Part shown: positions 1 through 9,078 of the stretch, in pieces | Position numbering within the stretch: the first letter of the stretch is position 1 | Layout of the letters: the number at the start of each line of letters is the position of its first letter | Assembly: GCA_017381935.1 (NCBI GenBank) | Contig: JAFOBG010000032.1 | Location: 1 to 64,000 of the forward strand | Length of the DNA: 64,000 nucleotides | Direction of reading: 5' to 3' | Origin: Alistipes sp. | GTDB taxonomy: Bacteria > Bacteroidota > Bacteroidia > Bacteroidales > Rikenellaceae | Notes under the pieces: generated by a model | What the model saw: the letters and a program-made list of their open reading frames with translations, nothing else | Told to the model about the DNA's origin: nothing | Databases searched by the model: none | Made by a program: the position numbers and the translations under genes

Positions 1-2
1 CA

Positions 3-154
3 ATTTGGTAACAAAGTAACATGGTAACAGGGGTGTTACCATATGTTACCGCATGTTACCATTGTGTTACTACACTATTTCAACCTATTTGGTAACAAAG
101 TAACATGGTAACAGGGGTGTTACCACATGTTACCGCATGTTACCACGTGTTACC
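3..154. repeat. Two-unit array of GGTAAC/GTTACC hexamers
   Basis: Two nearly identical units of about 68 bases (3-70 and 87-154) lie 84 bases apart. Each begins with three GGTAAC/AGTAAC hexamers spaced 8 bases apart (7, 15, 23; 91, 99, 107). Four GTTAC(C) hexamers follow in the opposite orientation, spaced 10 bases apart in the second unit (119, 129, 139, 149). The two halves meet at GGTAACA-GGGG-TGTTACC, so each unit can form a large hairpin. The array lies downstream of the minus-strand gene ending at 263. Its role is unknown; it may extend beyond the left edge of the window. Confidence 0.85.
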
Positions 155-262
155 AAAACACTTGACACTAATTTCTGTGGGCAGTACCATGAGCAGTCGA
201 AAAAGCTGTCAGTTCTCGGTGGTACTCGGCGGCACTGTAGGCGGTTGAAAAAGTTAGAGGTA

Positions 263-1585
263 TTATTTAACGGTTATAGAGTATGGTACTCCGTTTAGGA
301 CGTTAGTATTTTTGATATATTCTGTGCCGTATTTATTAGATATAGCAGTTACGGTAGTTGTGCAGAGTACGGAGACGAACCATTTTCCGGCTTTAGGGTT
401 AGTTATAGTTATCTCTTTGTAGCATCCTGGGTTATTTGCGACGAATTGGCTATTATTTACGAATGCGTGTGAGCCATATTGGGCGCAGAGGACAAGGTCG
501 AAGTTATCTTCGCCTTTATATCCGTTGAGAGTTATTGTTATGCTTTGGCACTTTTTAGGTACGGATATTGTGAAGTGGTGGTATTGTTTATCTCCGATGC
601 GTGTAAAGTCGGGGCTATTGTCCTCTGTTTTGCAGGTCATTGAGCGAGTTGAGCCTATTTGCAGTTCTGCTTTTAGTTTAGGTTGAGGGTTTGCCTCCAT
701 GGCGTATAGAATCATTGCAGCCATATAGTCTCTGCGTTCTCCTTTTTGTACGCCTTCGGGGTGAGAGCCGATAAGTATTGTACGACCACTTTGGCTATTT
801 GGTTTGTAAGCCCAAGCGCTTATTTGGTTATTGATTTGTACTTTTTCTTTATTTTCGAATACATATCGGGTCAGTACTTCTGTGCCATCAGGGAGGGGTG
901 TTGACGGCTCTTCGAGGGCATATCCTCCGCCATTGTGGCGTACGGAGTCGATAATCATATCTTTTCCGAAGTCGTAATATTTAAGTAGAGGGCTTTTGGG
1001 CTCTAAGCGCATTGCTGTATAGCTTTTTCTCAGACCTGTGCCATGCATAATGCTTGGCCATAGGTGGAGATATAGTTTACGGTTTCTTATATCATTTTTG
1101 CCGATTCTTTTGCTACCTGCAGAGCCGAGGGATGCTCCTGCGCAAGTACCTAAGTAAGAGCCACCTGCGGCAACAAACTCCTGTATGTGCTTTCGGCCTT
1201 CAGGGGTGAGTGAAATGGCGTGTTTGGCGGCACTACCTCCATTGACATAAATTAATCTGTAGCGGGGAGCTCCATCGGGATATAGTAGCCAACCGTTTGT
1301 ATCCTCAGCGTATCCGCAGAAAATCTGTCGTTGTAGCAGCGTATCGGTTGCGGTTAGCTCTGTTGTTGGTGCGGATGCGAAGTGGTCCATCGTAAGCGAC
1401 AATGCTCCTGCGGCGGAGAGGGTTCGTCGGGAGGTGAGGTGTATTCCTCCATCCATAAATATATCTTTGTAGTAGCCTTGAGAGGCTGATAAAACCTTGT
1501 TACGATTCTTCTCGAGCTTTGATGCTGCTACGGTTGTGCTGTAGCATAAAGCGATACTTAGGGCGAGTAGCAGAACTCTTTTCAT
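263..1585 (-). CDS. Secreted BPL_N-type glutamine amidotransferase-like protein
   Basis: The 440-residue protein starts with a signal peptide (about residues 1-21, ending VAAS). Residues about 85-295 look like a class I glutamine-amidotransferase fold of the biotin-protein-ligase N-terminal (BPL_N) type: a GTCAGAS nucleophile elbow puts Cys148 in place and a later SHPEG stretch supplies His275 and Glu277, so the triad looks complete. The C-terminal 120 residues are beta-rich and resemble a pre-peptidase C-terminal (PPC-like) domain, which would fit an exported protein. The substrate cannot be told from sequence. The gene is monocistronic and divergent from the gene at 1663, with a TATCTTTG -7 element at 1611-1618. 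The fold call is moderately sure, the function is not known. Confidence 0.6.
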   Translation of the reverse strand: MKRVLLLALSIALCYSTTVAASKLEKNRNKVLSASQGYYKDIFMDGGIHLTSRRTLSAAGALSLTMDHFASAPTTELTATDTLLQRQIFCGYAEDTNGWLLYPDGAPRYRLIYVNGGSAAKHAISLTPEGRKHIQEFVAAGGSYLGTCAGASLGSAGSKRIGKNDIRNRKLYLHLWPSIMHGTGLRKSYTAMRLEPKSPLLKYYDFGKDMIIDSVRHNGGGYALEEPSTPLPDGTEVLTRYVFENKEKVQINNQISAWAYKPNSQSGRTILIGSHPEGVQKGERRDYMAAMILYAMEANPQPKLKAELQIGSTRSMTCKTEDNSPDFTRIGDKQYHHFTISVPKKCQSITITLNGYKGEDNFDLVLCAQYGSHAFVNNSQFVANNPGCYKEITITNPKAGKWFVSVLCTTTVTAISNKYGTEYIKNTNVLNGVPYSITVK

Positions 1586-1610
1586 GGCTGTAGTTTTAGT
1601 TTAGTTGCAA

Positions 1611-1618
1611 CAAAGATA
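1611..1618 (-). promoter_or_regulatory. -7 element for the 263-1585 gene
   Basis: On the minus strand this reads TATCTTTG, a match to the Bacteroidota -7 consensus TAnnTTTG, 26 bases ahead of the start codon. No clear -33 element is seen. Confidence 0.5.
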
Positions 1619-1662
1619 TAAAAACTTTTTTGTAAGTAAAATTGTGAATGTACATTTAACCT

Positions 1663-3555
1663 TTGGCCATTACGAGTAACTATTGGATATGCGATTATGG
1701 TTATGAAGAGAATTTTTGTCCTTTTTTGTTAGTTGTACTAACGCTTGCTGATGTTTCAGCCCGTCGTATTTTGTGCGATGATAATTGTAAAAGTGAGTTT
1801 GAGGAGCAGAGTACAGTTCCGAAGTTTGCTGTGGTCTCTCCTGTGGGTATGCCTACCGTTGAGATGATTGCTCAGGCACCACGCCCAACGACCCTCGATG
1901 GTAAGACGATAGCTATTGTCGGTCAGAGCTTTATGGCGACAGTCGTACACCCTGAAATAGAGAGGCTGATTGCAAAATACTACCCTTCGGCAAAGGTTGT
2001 TACTGTCGATAAGGTAGGCATGGCAGGAGTCTATCCAGCACCTGGAATTACACGTCGCAGTAAGGATGAGTTTCAAGCACGACTTAAGGAGTATGGTGTA
2101 GATATCGTGATTACGGGCAATTGTGGTTGTGGATTGTGTACTCCAAAGGAGTGTGGTTCGGCTATAGCGGCTGAGTATATAGGTATTCCGGCAGTCTCTA
2201 TTGCTGCACCTTCATTTGTGGAGCAGGTGTATTATACGTCGCTCAATAATGGCATTGCTGCACCTCGTGTGGCTGAGTATCCAGCTGCTTTTGCACTCCA
2301 TACCAAGCAAGAGTTGATTGAGAATACACGGAATGTACTTTGGCCTAATATAGTTAAGGCCCTTACAACGCCTATTACCGAGGAGGAGATTGCGTCTAAT
2401 AGAGGTAATGTAGGTGGAGGTATTCAGGATGATGTCTATTATGGCACAAGGGAGCAGATTATTGACCATTTTTGTAGTATGAAATGGAGCGACGCATTGC
2501 CATTTGAACTGCCTACTTTTGAGCGTGTGGAGCAGTTTATGAAATATACAGATTTAGAGCCTGAGACCACAGTGGCAGTGCTGCCTGTGTCGCATCGTAA
2601 TACAACAGCGTGGCATGTGGCTGTAAATGGCGTTATGGCGGGTTGTAAGCCTTGCTATATGCCGTTGCTTATAGCTATTACAAAGGCTATTGGAGCACCG
2701 GAGTTTCGTCGTACTATTGCAAGTACTCATGGATGGACTCCATATTGCTGGATAAGTGGCCCAATAGTAGATGCGCTCGGTATTAGTAGTGGCCAGGGAC
2801 AGATAAATAGCCATGCCAATCTTACTATAGCTCGTTTTATAACACTTGCCATGATGAATCTGGCCGGCTATTATGTTGGCGAGAACCGTATGGGAACATT
2901 TGGCTATCCTCAGCCGTGGGTCTTGGCAGAGGATGAGAAGAGTACTATTGCTGCAGGGTGGCAACCATACCATGTTAGAGCAGGCTTTGATGCCTCTCAG
3001 AGTGTGGTAACACTTACCTCGGCTCTTGTGTGGGGAAATAATATGGCCCCTTCAACTACGGACCCTGAAAAGATTATGGAGCTTATAGCCTGGGACGCTA
3101 CGGAGCGTTGTCAGTTTGCTTTGGGTAGTGGCAAACAATATACACATCGTACAATTCTGCTCACTGCTCCAGTGGCTGCTATACTTGCAACGAAATATCA
3201 GACTCCATTGCAACTCGAACAGGCCTTAGTTCGTACAGCTCGCCGACCTATAGATGAGAGGGTATTTGCAAACTACTATGCCAATCCGGGTAGTAACCCA
3301 GAGTCAAGACGTAGCATAGGACAGTGGCGTTACCATATAGCAAAGAGTGAAGGTAGCCAGATGACAACACCTCCGGTGTGGCATGCAACTTCGGACAGTG
3401 TTATGGAGACAATCCCAGTAATGAAGATGGGAATGACGGCTATAATCGTTACGGGAGATAGCTCCAGAAATAAGGTGCAAACAATGCCAGGAGGTGGATT
3501 TAAGAGTGTGGTGGTTGAACTGCCAAAAGAGTGGAATAAGTTGTTGTCGGAGTAG
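1663..3555 (+). CDS. UGSC-like domain protein, probably frameshifted at its signal peptide
   Basis: The open frame begins at a TTG and codes for 630 residues, but the first part is doubtful. A better start is ATG 1703, which reads MKRIFVLF and then hits a stop after the T6 run at 1712-1718. If one T were added, it would continue into this frame as LLVVLTLADVSA, a good signal peptide. Residues about 80-190 contain GNCGCGLC followed by IPAVSIAAPSF, a layout like UGSC-family (seleno)proteins, with Cys in place of selenocysteine (no in-frame TGA). Residues about 290-620 form a second region with conserved-looking AGCKPCYMP and GQINSHANL stretches that I cannot assign. The gene ends 189 bases ahead of PFOR. 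Function unknown; the family call rests on motif resemblance. Confidence 0.55.
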   Translation: MAITSNYWICDYGYEENFCPFLLVVLTLADVSARRILCDDNCKSEFEEQSTVPKFAVVSPVGMPTVEMIAQAPRPTTLDGKTIAIVGQSFMATVVHPEIERLIAKYYPSAKVVTVDKVGMAGVYPAPGITRRSKDEFQARLKEYGVDIVITGNCGCGLCTPKECGSAIAAEYIGIPAVSIAAPSFVEQVYYTSLNNGIAAPRVAEYPAAFALHTKQELIENTRNVLWPNIVKALTTPITEEEIASNRGNVGGGIQDDVYYGTREQIIDHFCSMKWSDALPFELPTFERVEQFMKYTDLEPETTVAVLPVSHRNTTAWHVAVNGVMAGCKPCYMPLLIAITKAIGAPEFRRTIASTHGWTPYCWISGPIVDALGISSGQGQINSHANLTIARFITLAMMNLAGYYVGENRMGTFGYPQPWVLAEDEKSTIAAGWQPYHVRAGFDASQSVVTLTSALVWGNNMAPSTTDPEKIMELIAWDATERCQFALGSGKQYTHRTILLTAPVAAILATKYQTPLQLEQALVRTARRPIDERVFANYYANPGSNPESRRSIGQWRYHIAKSEGSQMTTPPVWHATSDSVMETIPVMKMGMTAIIVTGDSSRNKVQTMPGGGFKSVVVELPKEWNKLLSE

Positions 3556-3646
3556 TCGGCAACAATTTTTTTTGATGTATGTAGAGGAAAGATTGATTGT
3601 GAAAAAACTAACAGCGTTTTTTTTAGGAACTGACAAAAAGAGTTGT

Positions 3647-3654
3647 TATTTTTG
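3647..3654 (+). promoter_or_regulatory. Putative -7 element for PFOR
   Basis: TATTTTTG matches TAnnTTTG. The implied leader of about 85 bases contains a short palindrome, CCTATTATAAATAGG at 3672-3686. A -33 element is not evident. Confidence 0.45.
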
Positions 3655-3744
3655 CACCGCTGAAGTGTGCGCCTATTATAAATAGGTGTGAATGGATATA
3701 GTTAGGTACAGAATTTGAAAAACAATAAAACAAATAATAAAATT

Positions 3745-6700
3745 ATGGCAGAAAAGAAGTTTATCACATGTGATGGTAACTACGCAGCAGCGCATATTGC
3801 ATATATGTTCTCTGAGGTTGCAGCCATCTATCCTATCACCCCATCATCAACTATGGCAGAGCTTGTTGATGAGTGGGCTGCGCAGGGTCGCAAAAATATC
3901 TTCGGTCAGACCGTAAAGGTTGTAGAGATGCAGTCTGAGGCAGGTGCAGCAGGAGCTGTACACGGCTCACTACAGTCAGGAGCACTCACATCTACCTTTA
4001 CAGCTTCACAGGGTCTGCTTTTGATGATTCCTAATATGTACAAGATTGCAGGTGAGTTGCTCCCTGGCGTGTTCCATGTATCAGCACGTGCTTTGGCGGC
4101 TCAGTCTCTGTCTATCTTTGGAGACCATCAGGATGTTATGGCTGCTCGTCAGACCGGCTTTGCAATGCTTGCAACATCATCTGTTCAGGAGGTTATGGAC
4201 CTTGCTGGTGTAGCTCATATCGTAGCGCTTAAGGCTCGTGTTCCGTTTGTACACTTCTTTGACGGCTTCCGTACCTCTCATGAAATTCAGAAGGTTGAGC
4301 TTATGGATGCAGCCTCTCTTACAGCGATGTTTGACCGTGAGGCTCTTGCTGCATTCCGCAACAATGCACTCAATCCGGAGCACCCTGTAACTCGTGGTAC
4401 AGCCCAAAATCCTGATATCTATTTCCAGACTCGCGAGGCATCAAATAAGTTCTATGATGCAGTACCTGATATGGTGGCTCAGACTATGGAGCAGATTTCG
4501 ACTATCACAGGTCGCCAGTATAAGCCATTTGTATATTATGGCGCAGAGGATGCAGAGCGTGTAGTGATTGCTATGGGTTCTGTAACTGAGACCCTTCGTG
4601 AGACAGTTGACTCACTCAATGCTCGTGGAGAGAAGGTGGGTGTTGTAACTGTTCACCTCTATCGTCCATTCTCAGCTAAGTATCTATTCAATGTGCTTCC
4701 AAAGAGTGCAAAGACAATTTGTGTTCTTGATCGTACTAAGGAACCAGGAGCAAATGGAGAGCCACTCTATCTTGATATCGTAGATGCATTCTACTCAGAG
4801 GGCGTAGAGGCTCAGATTATTGGTGGCCGATATGGTCTGTCATCAAAGGATACTACACCTGCACAGATGCTTGCTGTATATGAGAATATGGCACTTGCAA
4901 CTCCAAAGAACCACTTCACTGTCGGTATTGTTGATGATGTTACCAACCTCTCATTGCCTGTAGGCGAGGAGGTGTCAATGGCTAAGGAGGGCACTTTCGA
5001 GGCTCTGTTCTTCGGACTTGGTGCTGACGGTACTGTAGGTGCAAATAAGAACTCAATCAAGATTATCGGAGGCTCTACAGATAAGTATTGCCAGGCATAC
5101 TTTAGCTACGACTCTAAGAAGTCTGGTGGTTATACCTCTTCACACCTCCGTTTTGGAGATAAGCCTATTACCTCTCCATATTTGGTAACAACTCCTGACT
5201 TTATCGCTTGCCATGTTCCATCTTATGTTGATAAGTATGACGTGCTTAAGGGCCTTAAGGCTGGTGGTTCATTCCTGCTTAACTCTGTAGGCGATGTAGA
5301 GACTACTTGTGCTACACTGCCTGACCATATGAAGGTATATTTGGCAAAGAACAATATCAACTTCTATATTATCAACGCAACAAAGATTGCAGCCGAGCTT
5401 GGCCTTGGTAGTCGTACAAATACCATTATGCAGTCTGCATTCTTCAAGATTGCAAATGTTATTCCGTTTGAGAAGGCTGTAGAGGAGATGAAGAAGGCTA
5501 TCTACAAGTCTTATGGTAAGAAGGGTGAGGATATTGTAAATATGAACTATGCAGCCGTTGACGCAGGCGCTACTGCGGTTGTTAAGGTTGATGTTCCTGC
5601 AGAGTGGGCTAATATCGTTGTTGCTCCGGCACACGAGACTGTTGATAGCTCTCGTCCTGAGTTTGTTCGCAATGTTGTTGACCCTATCAATGCACTTAAG
5701 GGCGATCTTCTTCCTGTATCGGCATTCAATGGCCGTGAGGATGGTACTTGGGATAATGGTACTGCAGCTTGGGAGAAGCGTGGTATTGCAGTGAACGTTC
5801 CACAGTGGGATGTTGACAAGTGTATCCAGTGTAACCAGTGTTCTTATGTGTGTCCTCACGCAGCTATCCGTCCGTTCCTCGCAACTGAGGAGCAGGTAGC
5901 GGCAGCTCCAGAGGGTACTACATTCAAGCAGGGTCTTGGTAATACAAAGGCATATAAGTTCCGTATTCAGGTATCTCCTCTCGATTGTACCGGTTGCGGT
6001 AACTGTGTTGACGTCTGTCCTGCAAAGGAGAAGGCCCTTGTAATGCAGCCACTCGGCTCACAGATGGACGAGGTTGAGCGTTGGGAATATATGCACAATA
6101 AGGTTGGCTATAAGGACCTTGACCGTGCTAAGATGGTTAAGAATAGCCAGTTTGCACAGCCTCTATTTGAGTTCTCAGGAGCTTGCGCAGGTTGTGGCGA
6201 GACTCCATATATCAAGACTATTACACAGCTCTTTGGCGAGCGTATGATGGTGGCAAATGCTACAGGTTGTACATCTATCTACTCTGCATCTGCTCCATCA
6301 ACTCCATACTGCACAAATGATAAGGGCCAGGGTCCTGCATGGGCTAACTCATTGTTTGAGGATAATGCCGAGTTCGGTCTTGGTATGCACATTGGTATTG
6401 AGAAGCTCCGTGATACACTTGCAGATACTATGGCAACAGCTATTGCTGAGTGTAACTGCTGCTCAGATGAGCTTAAGGGTGTAATGCGGGAGTGGATTGA
6501 TAACCGCCACCTTGCAGCTGCATCGGCAGAGATTGCTTCTCGTCTTATTCCGCTTTGCGAGGCTTGTGATTGCGAGGCTTGCCGCAAGATTCTTGAGGAT
6601 AAGCACTATTTGGTTAAGAAGTCTCAGTGGATTATTGGTGGCGACGGTTGGGGTTATGACATCGGCTTTGGTGGTGTTGACCACGTGCTTGCATCAGGCG

Positions 6701-7275
6701 AGGATGTGAATATCCTTGTTGTCGATACTGAGGTTTACTCAAATACAGGTGGTCAGTCATCTAAGTCAACACCTATCGGTGCTGTAGCTAAGTTTGCATC
6801 TAACGGAAAGCGTATCCGTAAGAAGGACCTTGGAGCTATTGCAATGACATACGGCTATGTATATGTTGCTCAGGTCTCTATCGGTGCATCACAGACACAG
6901 CTCTTCAATGTACTTAAGGAGGCTGAGGCTTATCCTGGTCCATCACTCATTATCGCTTATGCACCATGTATCAACCACGGTATCAAGGGCGGTATGGCAC
7001 GTACACAGACCGTTGGTAAGCAGGCTGTTGAGTGTGGTTACTGGCACTTGTGGCACTACAATCCACTGCTTGAGAATGAGGGCAAGAATCCATTTGTTCT
7101 CGACTCTAAGGAGCCAGACTGGAGCAAGTTCCGCGACTTCCTTCTCAAGGAGGTACGTTACACATCGCTCCAGAAGACATTCCCTGCAGAGGCTGATGAA
7201 CTCTTCGCAGCAGCTGAGGAGAATGCTAAGTGGCGTTACAACTCTTATGTGCGTCGCTCTAAGATGGAGTTCTAA
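3745..7275 (+). CDS. nifJ: Pyruvate:ferredoxin (flavodoxin) oxidoreductase
   Basis: This cytoplasmic enzyme oxidises pyruvate with CoA to acetyl-CoA and CO2, passing electrons to ferredoxin. The 1176-residue chain is the normal length for one-polypeptide PFOR. Visible parts in order: an N-terminal pyrimidine-binding domain with YPITPSSTMAEL; a gamma-type domain about 410-630; a two-cluster ferredoxin insert with CIQCNQCSYVCP and CTGCGNCVDVCP (about 690-770); and a C-terminal TPP domain with ACAGCGETPY, GGDGWGYDIGFGG and YSNTGGQSSKSTP. I chose ATG 3745 over an upstream in-frame TTG at 3715 because MAEKKFITCDGNYAAAHIAY is the usual start. The gene stands alone; KorAB at 31549 handles another 2-oxoacid. 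All cofactor motifs look intact. Confidence 0.97.
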   Translation: MAEKKFITCDGNYAAAHIAYMFSEVAAIYPITPSSTMAELVDEWAAQGRKNIFGQTVKVVEMQSEAGAAGAVHGSLQSGALTSTFTASQGLLLMIPNMYKIAGELLPGVFHVSARALAAQSLSIFGDHQDVMAARQTGFAMLATSSVQEVMDLAGVAHIVALKARVPFVHFFDGFRTSHEIQKVELMDAASLTAMFDREALAAFRNNALNPEHPVTRGTAQNPDIYFQTREASNKFYDAVPDMVAQTMEQISTITGRQYKPFVYYGAEDAERVVIAMGSVTETLRETVDSLNARGEKVGVVTVHLYRPFSAKYLFNVLPKSAKTICVLDRTKEPGANGEPLYLDIVDAFYSEGVEAQIIGGRYGLSSKDTTPAQMLAVYENMALATPKNHFTVGIVDDVTNLSLPVGEEVSMAKEGTFEALFFGLGADGTVGANKNSIKIIGGSTDKYCQAYFSYDSKKSGGYTSSHLRFGDKPITSPYLVTTPDFIACHVPSYVDKYDVLKGLKAGGSFLLNSVGDVETTCATLPDHMKVYLAKNNINFYIINATKIAAELGLGSRTNTIMQSAFFKIANVIPFEKAVEEMKKAIYKSYGKKGEDIVNMNYAAVDAGATAVVKVDVPAEWANIVVAPAHETVDSSRPEFVRNVVDPINALKGDLLPVSAFNGREDGTWDNGTAAWEKRGIAVNVPQWDVDKCIQCNQCSYVCPHAAIRPFLATEEQVAAAPEGTTFKQGLGNTKAYKFRIQVSPLDCTGCGNCVDVCPAKEKALVMQPLGSQMDEVERWEYMHNKVGYKDLDRAKMVKNSQFAQPLFEFSGACAGCGETPYIKTITQLFGERMMVANATGCTSIYSASAPSTPYCTNDKGQGPAWANSLFEDNAEFGLGMHIGIEKLRDTLADTMATAIAECNCCSDELKGVMREWIDNRHLAAASAEIASRLIPLCEACDCEACRKILEDKHYLVKKSQWIIGGDGWGYDIGFGGVDHVLASGEDVNILVVDTEVYSNTGGQSSKSTPIGAVAKFASNGKRIRKKDLGAIAMTYGYVYVAQVSIGASQTQLFNVLKEAEAYPGPSLIIAYAPCINHGIKGGMARTQTVGKQAVECGYWHLWHYNPLLENEGKNPFVLDSKEPDWSKFRDFLLKEVRYTSLQKTFPAEADELFAAAEENAKWRYNSYVRRSKMEF

Positions 7276-7396
7276 ATATAAGATAAATAACACTATTAAA
7301 GTCTGCATGGAGATAATCTGTGCAGACTTTGTTATATACTAAGACTCTATTGTGTTAAAAAAATACAAAATCTCACATTTTTTTGTTTTTTTTAAC

Positions 7397-7404
7397 TACC
7401 TTTG
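7397..7404 (+). promoter_or_regulatory. -7 element for the Gfo/Idh-tatA operon
   Basis: TACCTTTG fits TAnnTTTG, 38 bases ahead of ATG 7443. It sits in a T-rich stretch (7377-7393) that holds TTTG sequences, though at shorter than ideal spacing. Confidence 0.5.
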
Positions 7405-7442
7405 TGTAAAAGGTACCTATGTGGACCTAAAAACTTCGATAT

Positions 7443-8876
7443 ATGAATAGAAAAGAGTTTCTTAAGCGACTTGGCATGCTTACAGTAGGAGCGTCGCTTA
7501 TTGGTGTAGATGTAAATGCGATGACAGGGGAGGCTGCACCTGCATCTTCGCCTGCATCAAGTGCTACTAAGGGTGGTAGCAAGACCCATCCCGACCTTGA
7601 TTTCCCTATTCGCTCGCTTAAGGCGAATACAGACCATGCTATTACAGCGATAATCATTGGCGCAGGTAGTCGAGGAACGACCTATGGCAAGTATGCTCTG
7701 CAGTTTCCTGATACGATGAAGGTCGTGGGCGTTGCGGATTCTAACAATTTTAGAAAGAAGCGTACAGCGAAGGCTCACGCAATCCCTGCAGAGAACTGTT
7801 TTAGTGATTGGACAGAGGTGTTTACCCGCCCTAAGTTTGCGGATGCAGTGGTTATAGCAACGCCTGATAATCTCCATTTTGAGCCATGCATGAAGGCTTT
7901 AGAGATGGGGTACGATGTGTTGCTTGAGAAACCGGCAGCTCAGACAGAGAAGGAGTGTAAGGCTATTTTAGCGCAGGCTAAGAAGTATAATAGAATTGTG
8001 GCTATCTGCCATGTTCTCCGTTATGCGCCTTACTTTATCGCTATGCGTGAGGCTATTCATTCGGGTATGATTGGCGACTTGGTAAGTGTTCAGCACATGG
8101 AGCCTATACAGTATGCTCACATGGCTCACTCTTATGTTCGAGGTAAGTGGCGTGATAGTAAGCAGACAACTCCTATAATCCTTGCTAAGAGTTGTCATGA
8201 CCTCGATATTATCCGTTGGATTGTAGATAAACCGTGTTTGCAGATTGCGGCTGAGGGTACACTTATGCACTTTAAGGCTGAAAATGCTCCTGAGGGTGCT
8301 CCTGCACGTTGTACAGATGGCTGTCCTCATGAGGCTACATGCCCATATTCGGCAATAGATATATATGTTCGTCGCAAGCGCCATCTTGGTGTATTCGACC
8401 TGCCAGACCGTAAAGACGAGGCAGCGATTATGGAGAAGTTACGAACAACGATGTTTGGTCGCTGCGTCTATAAGTGCGACAATGACCAGCCTGACCACTA
8501 TGTAACAACGATGCTCTTTGAAGGTGGTGTTACGGCGAGCTTTACTATGGATGCGTTCACTCCATGGGGAGGCCGTAGAACTCGTGTGATGGGTACTACC
8601 GGTTATATTGAGGGTGATGGAACAAAGTTTACTCTTTATACATTCCGTGATAATAAGAAGCGTACTTGGCATAAGAATGTCAAGGAGATGGCGGAGTACA
8701 AACATGCTGGTCATGGTGGCGGAGATCATGCATTGGCACGAGATTTTGTCGAGGCTGTAGCAACTCAGGATGCAACAAAACTATCAAGTACTATCGATGC
8801 ATCTATTGAGAGTCATGTAATAGGCTTTAAGGCGGAGAAGAGTCGTAAATCAATGAAAAAAGTTAAAATAGATTAG
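7443..8876 (+). CDS. Exported Gfo/Idh/MocA-family oxidoreductase
   Basis: A 477-residue NAD(P)-dependent oxidoreductase. The N-terminus NRKEFLKRLG followed by a hydrophobic stretch looks like a Tat-type signal with Arg-Lys in place of the twin arginine. The Rossmann domain begins about residue 66 (IIIGAGSRGTTYG). VLLEKPAA marks the conserved EKP motif, and SCHDLDII lies in the catalytic domain. A Cys-rich insert (CTDGCPHEATCPYS, about 285-300) is common in one branch of this family. Such proteins act on sugars or polyols; here the substrate is unknown. TatA starts two bases after the stop and a lipoprotein with a six-hairpin look follows, so the three probably form one operon. A role in extracytoplasmic sugar oxidation is an inference. 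Confidence 0.85.
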   Translation: MNRKEFLKRLGMLTVGASLIGVDVNAMTGEAAPASSPASSATKGGSKTHPDLDFPIRSLKANTDHAITAIIIGAGSRGTTYGKYALQFPDTMKVVGVADSNNFRKKRTAKAHAIPAENCFSDWTEVFTRPKFADAVVIATPDNLHFEPCMKALEMGYDVLLEKPAAQTEKECKAILAQAKKYNRIVAICHVLRYAPYFIAMREAIHSGMIGDLVSVQHMEPIQYAHMAHSYVRGKWRDSKQTTPIILAKSCHDLDIIRWIVDKPCLQIAAEGTLMHFKAENAPEGAPARCTDGCPHEATCPYSAIDIYVRRKRHLGVFDLPDRKDEAAIMEKLRTTMFGRCVYKCDNDQPDHYVTTMLFEGGVTASFTMDAFTPWGGRRTRVMGTTGYIEGDGTKFTLYTFRDNKKRTWHKNVKEMAEYKHAGHGGGDHALARDFVEAVATQDATKLSSTIDASIESHVIGFKAEKSRKSMKKVKID

Positions 8877-8877
8877 T

Positions 8878-9066
8878 ATGAAATTACTGCTTTTAGGAAA
8901 TATTGGTGGAACAGAGATTCTGCTTATTGTACTGCTTGTGCTTTTACTTTTTGGTGGTAGAAAGATTCCTGAACTTATGCGTGGTATAGGTAAGGGCGTA
9001 AAGTCTTTCCGCGATGGCATGGAGGGTAAAGAGGAGCCTAACGAGGAAGATAAACAGAGTAAATAA
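8878..9066 (+). CDS. tatA: Twin-arginine translocase subunit TatA/TatE
   Basis: A 62-residue protein with the TatA layout: a short N-terminus, one membrane helix (about residues 10-26, EILLIVLLVLLLFGG), the conserved FGGRKIPELMRGIGKG hinge with its amphipathic helix, and a charged tail. It forms the pore-lining component of the Tat system that exports folded proteins across the inner membrane. The start lies two bases after the upstream oxidoreductase stop, and the next gene follows 12 bases downstream. No tatC is present in the window. The neighbouring oxidoreductase carries a Tat-like signal and is an obvious candidate cargo. Confidence 0.92.
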   Translation: MKLLLLGNIGGTEILLIVLLVLLLFGGRKIPELMRGIGKGVKSFRDGMEGKEEPNEEDKQSK

Positions 9067-9078
9067 TAGTCTCAATAG

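Noticed and set aside
1..160. CRISPR array
   Set aside because: The repeated hexamers are 8-10 bases apart and inverted within each unit; there are no spacer-length unique segments.
1703..1735. Programmed -1 frameshifting at the T6 run
   Set aside because: The phased codons do not form a canonical X-XXY-YYZ slippery site and I see no pseudoknot downstream; a one-base indel is simpler.
1756..2076. Long antisense open frames inside plus-strand genes (also 5269-5859, 9361-9978, 14646-15392)
   Set aside because: They are shadows of well-supported genes, lack recognisable domains and have odd composition rich in Cys, Arg and Thr.
2100..2180. Selenocysteine in the UGSC-like protein
   Set aside because: All Cys positions in GNCGCGLC are TGT or TGC codons and there is no in-frame TGA.
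3672..3686. CCTATTATAAATAGG palindrome as a PFOR riboswitch
   Set aside because: It is a short AT-rich dyad with no wider fold; at most a weak operator.
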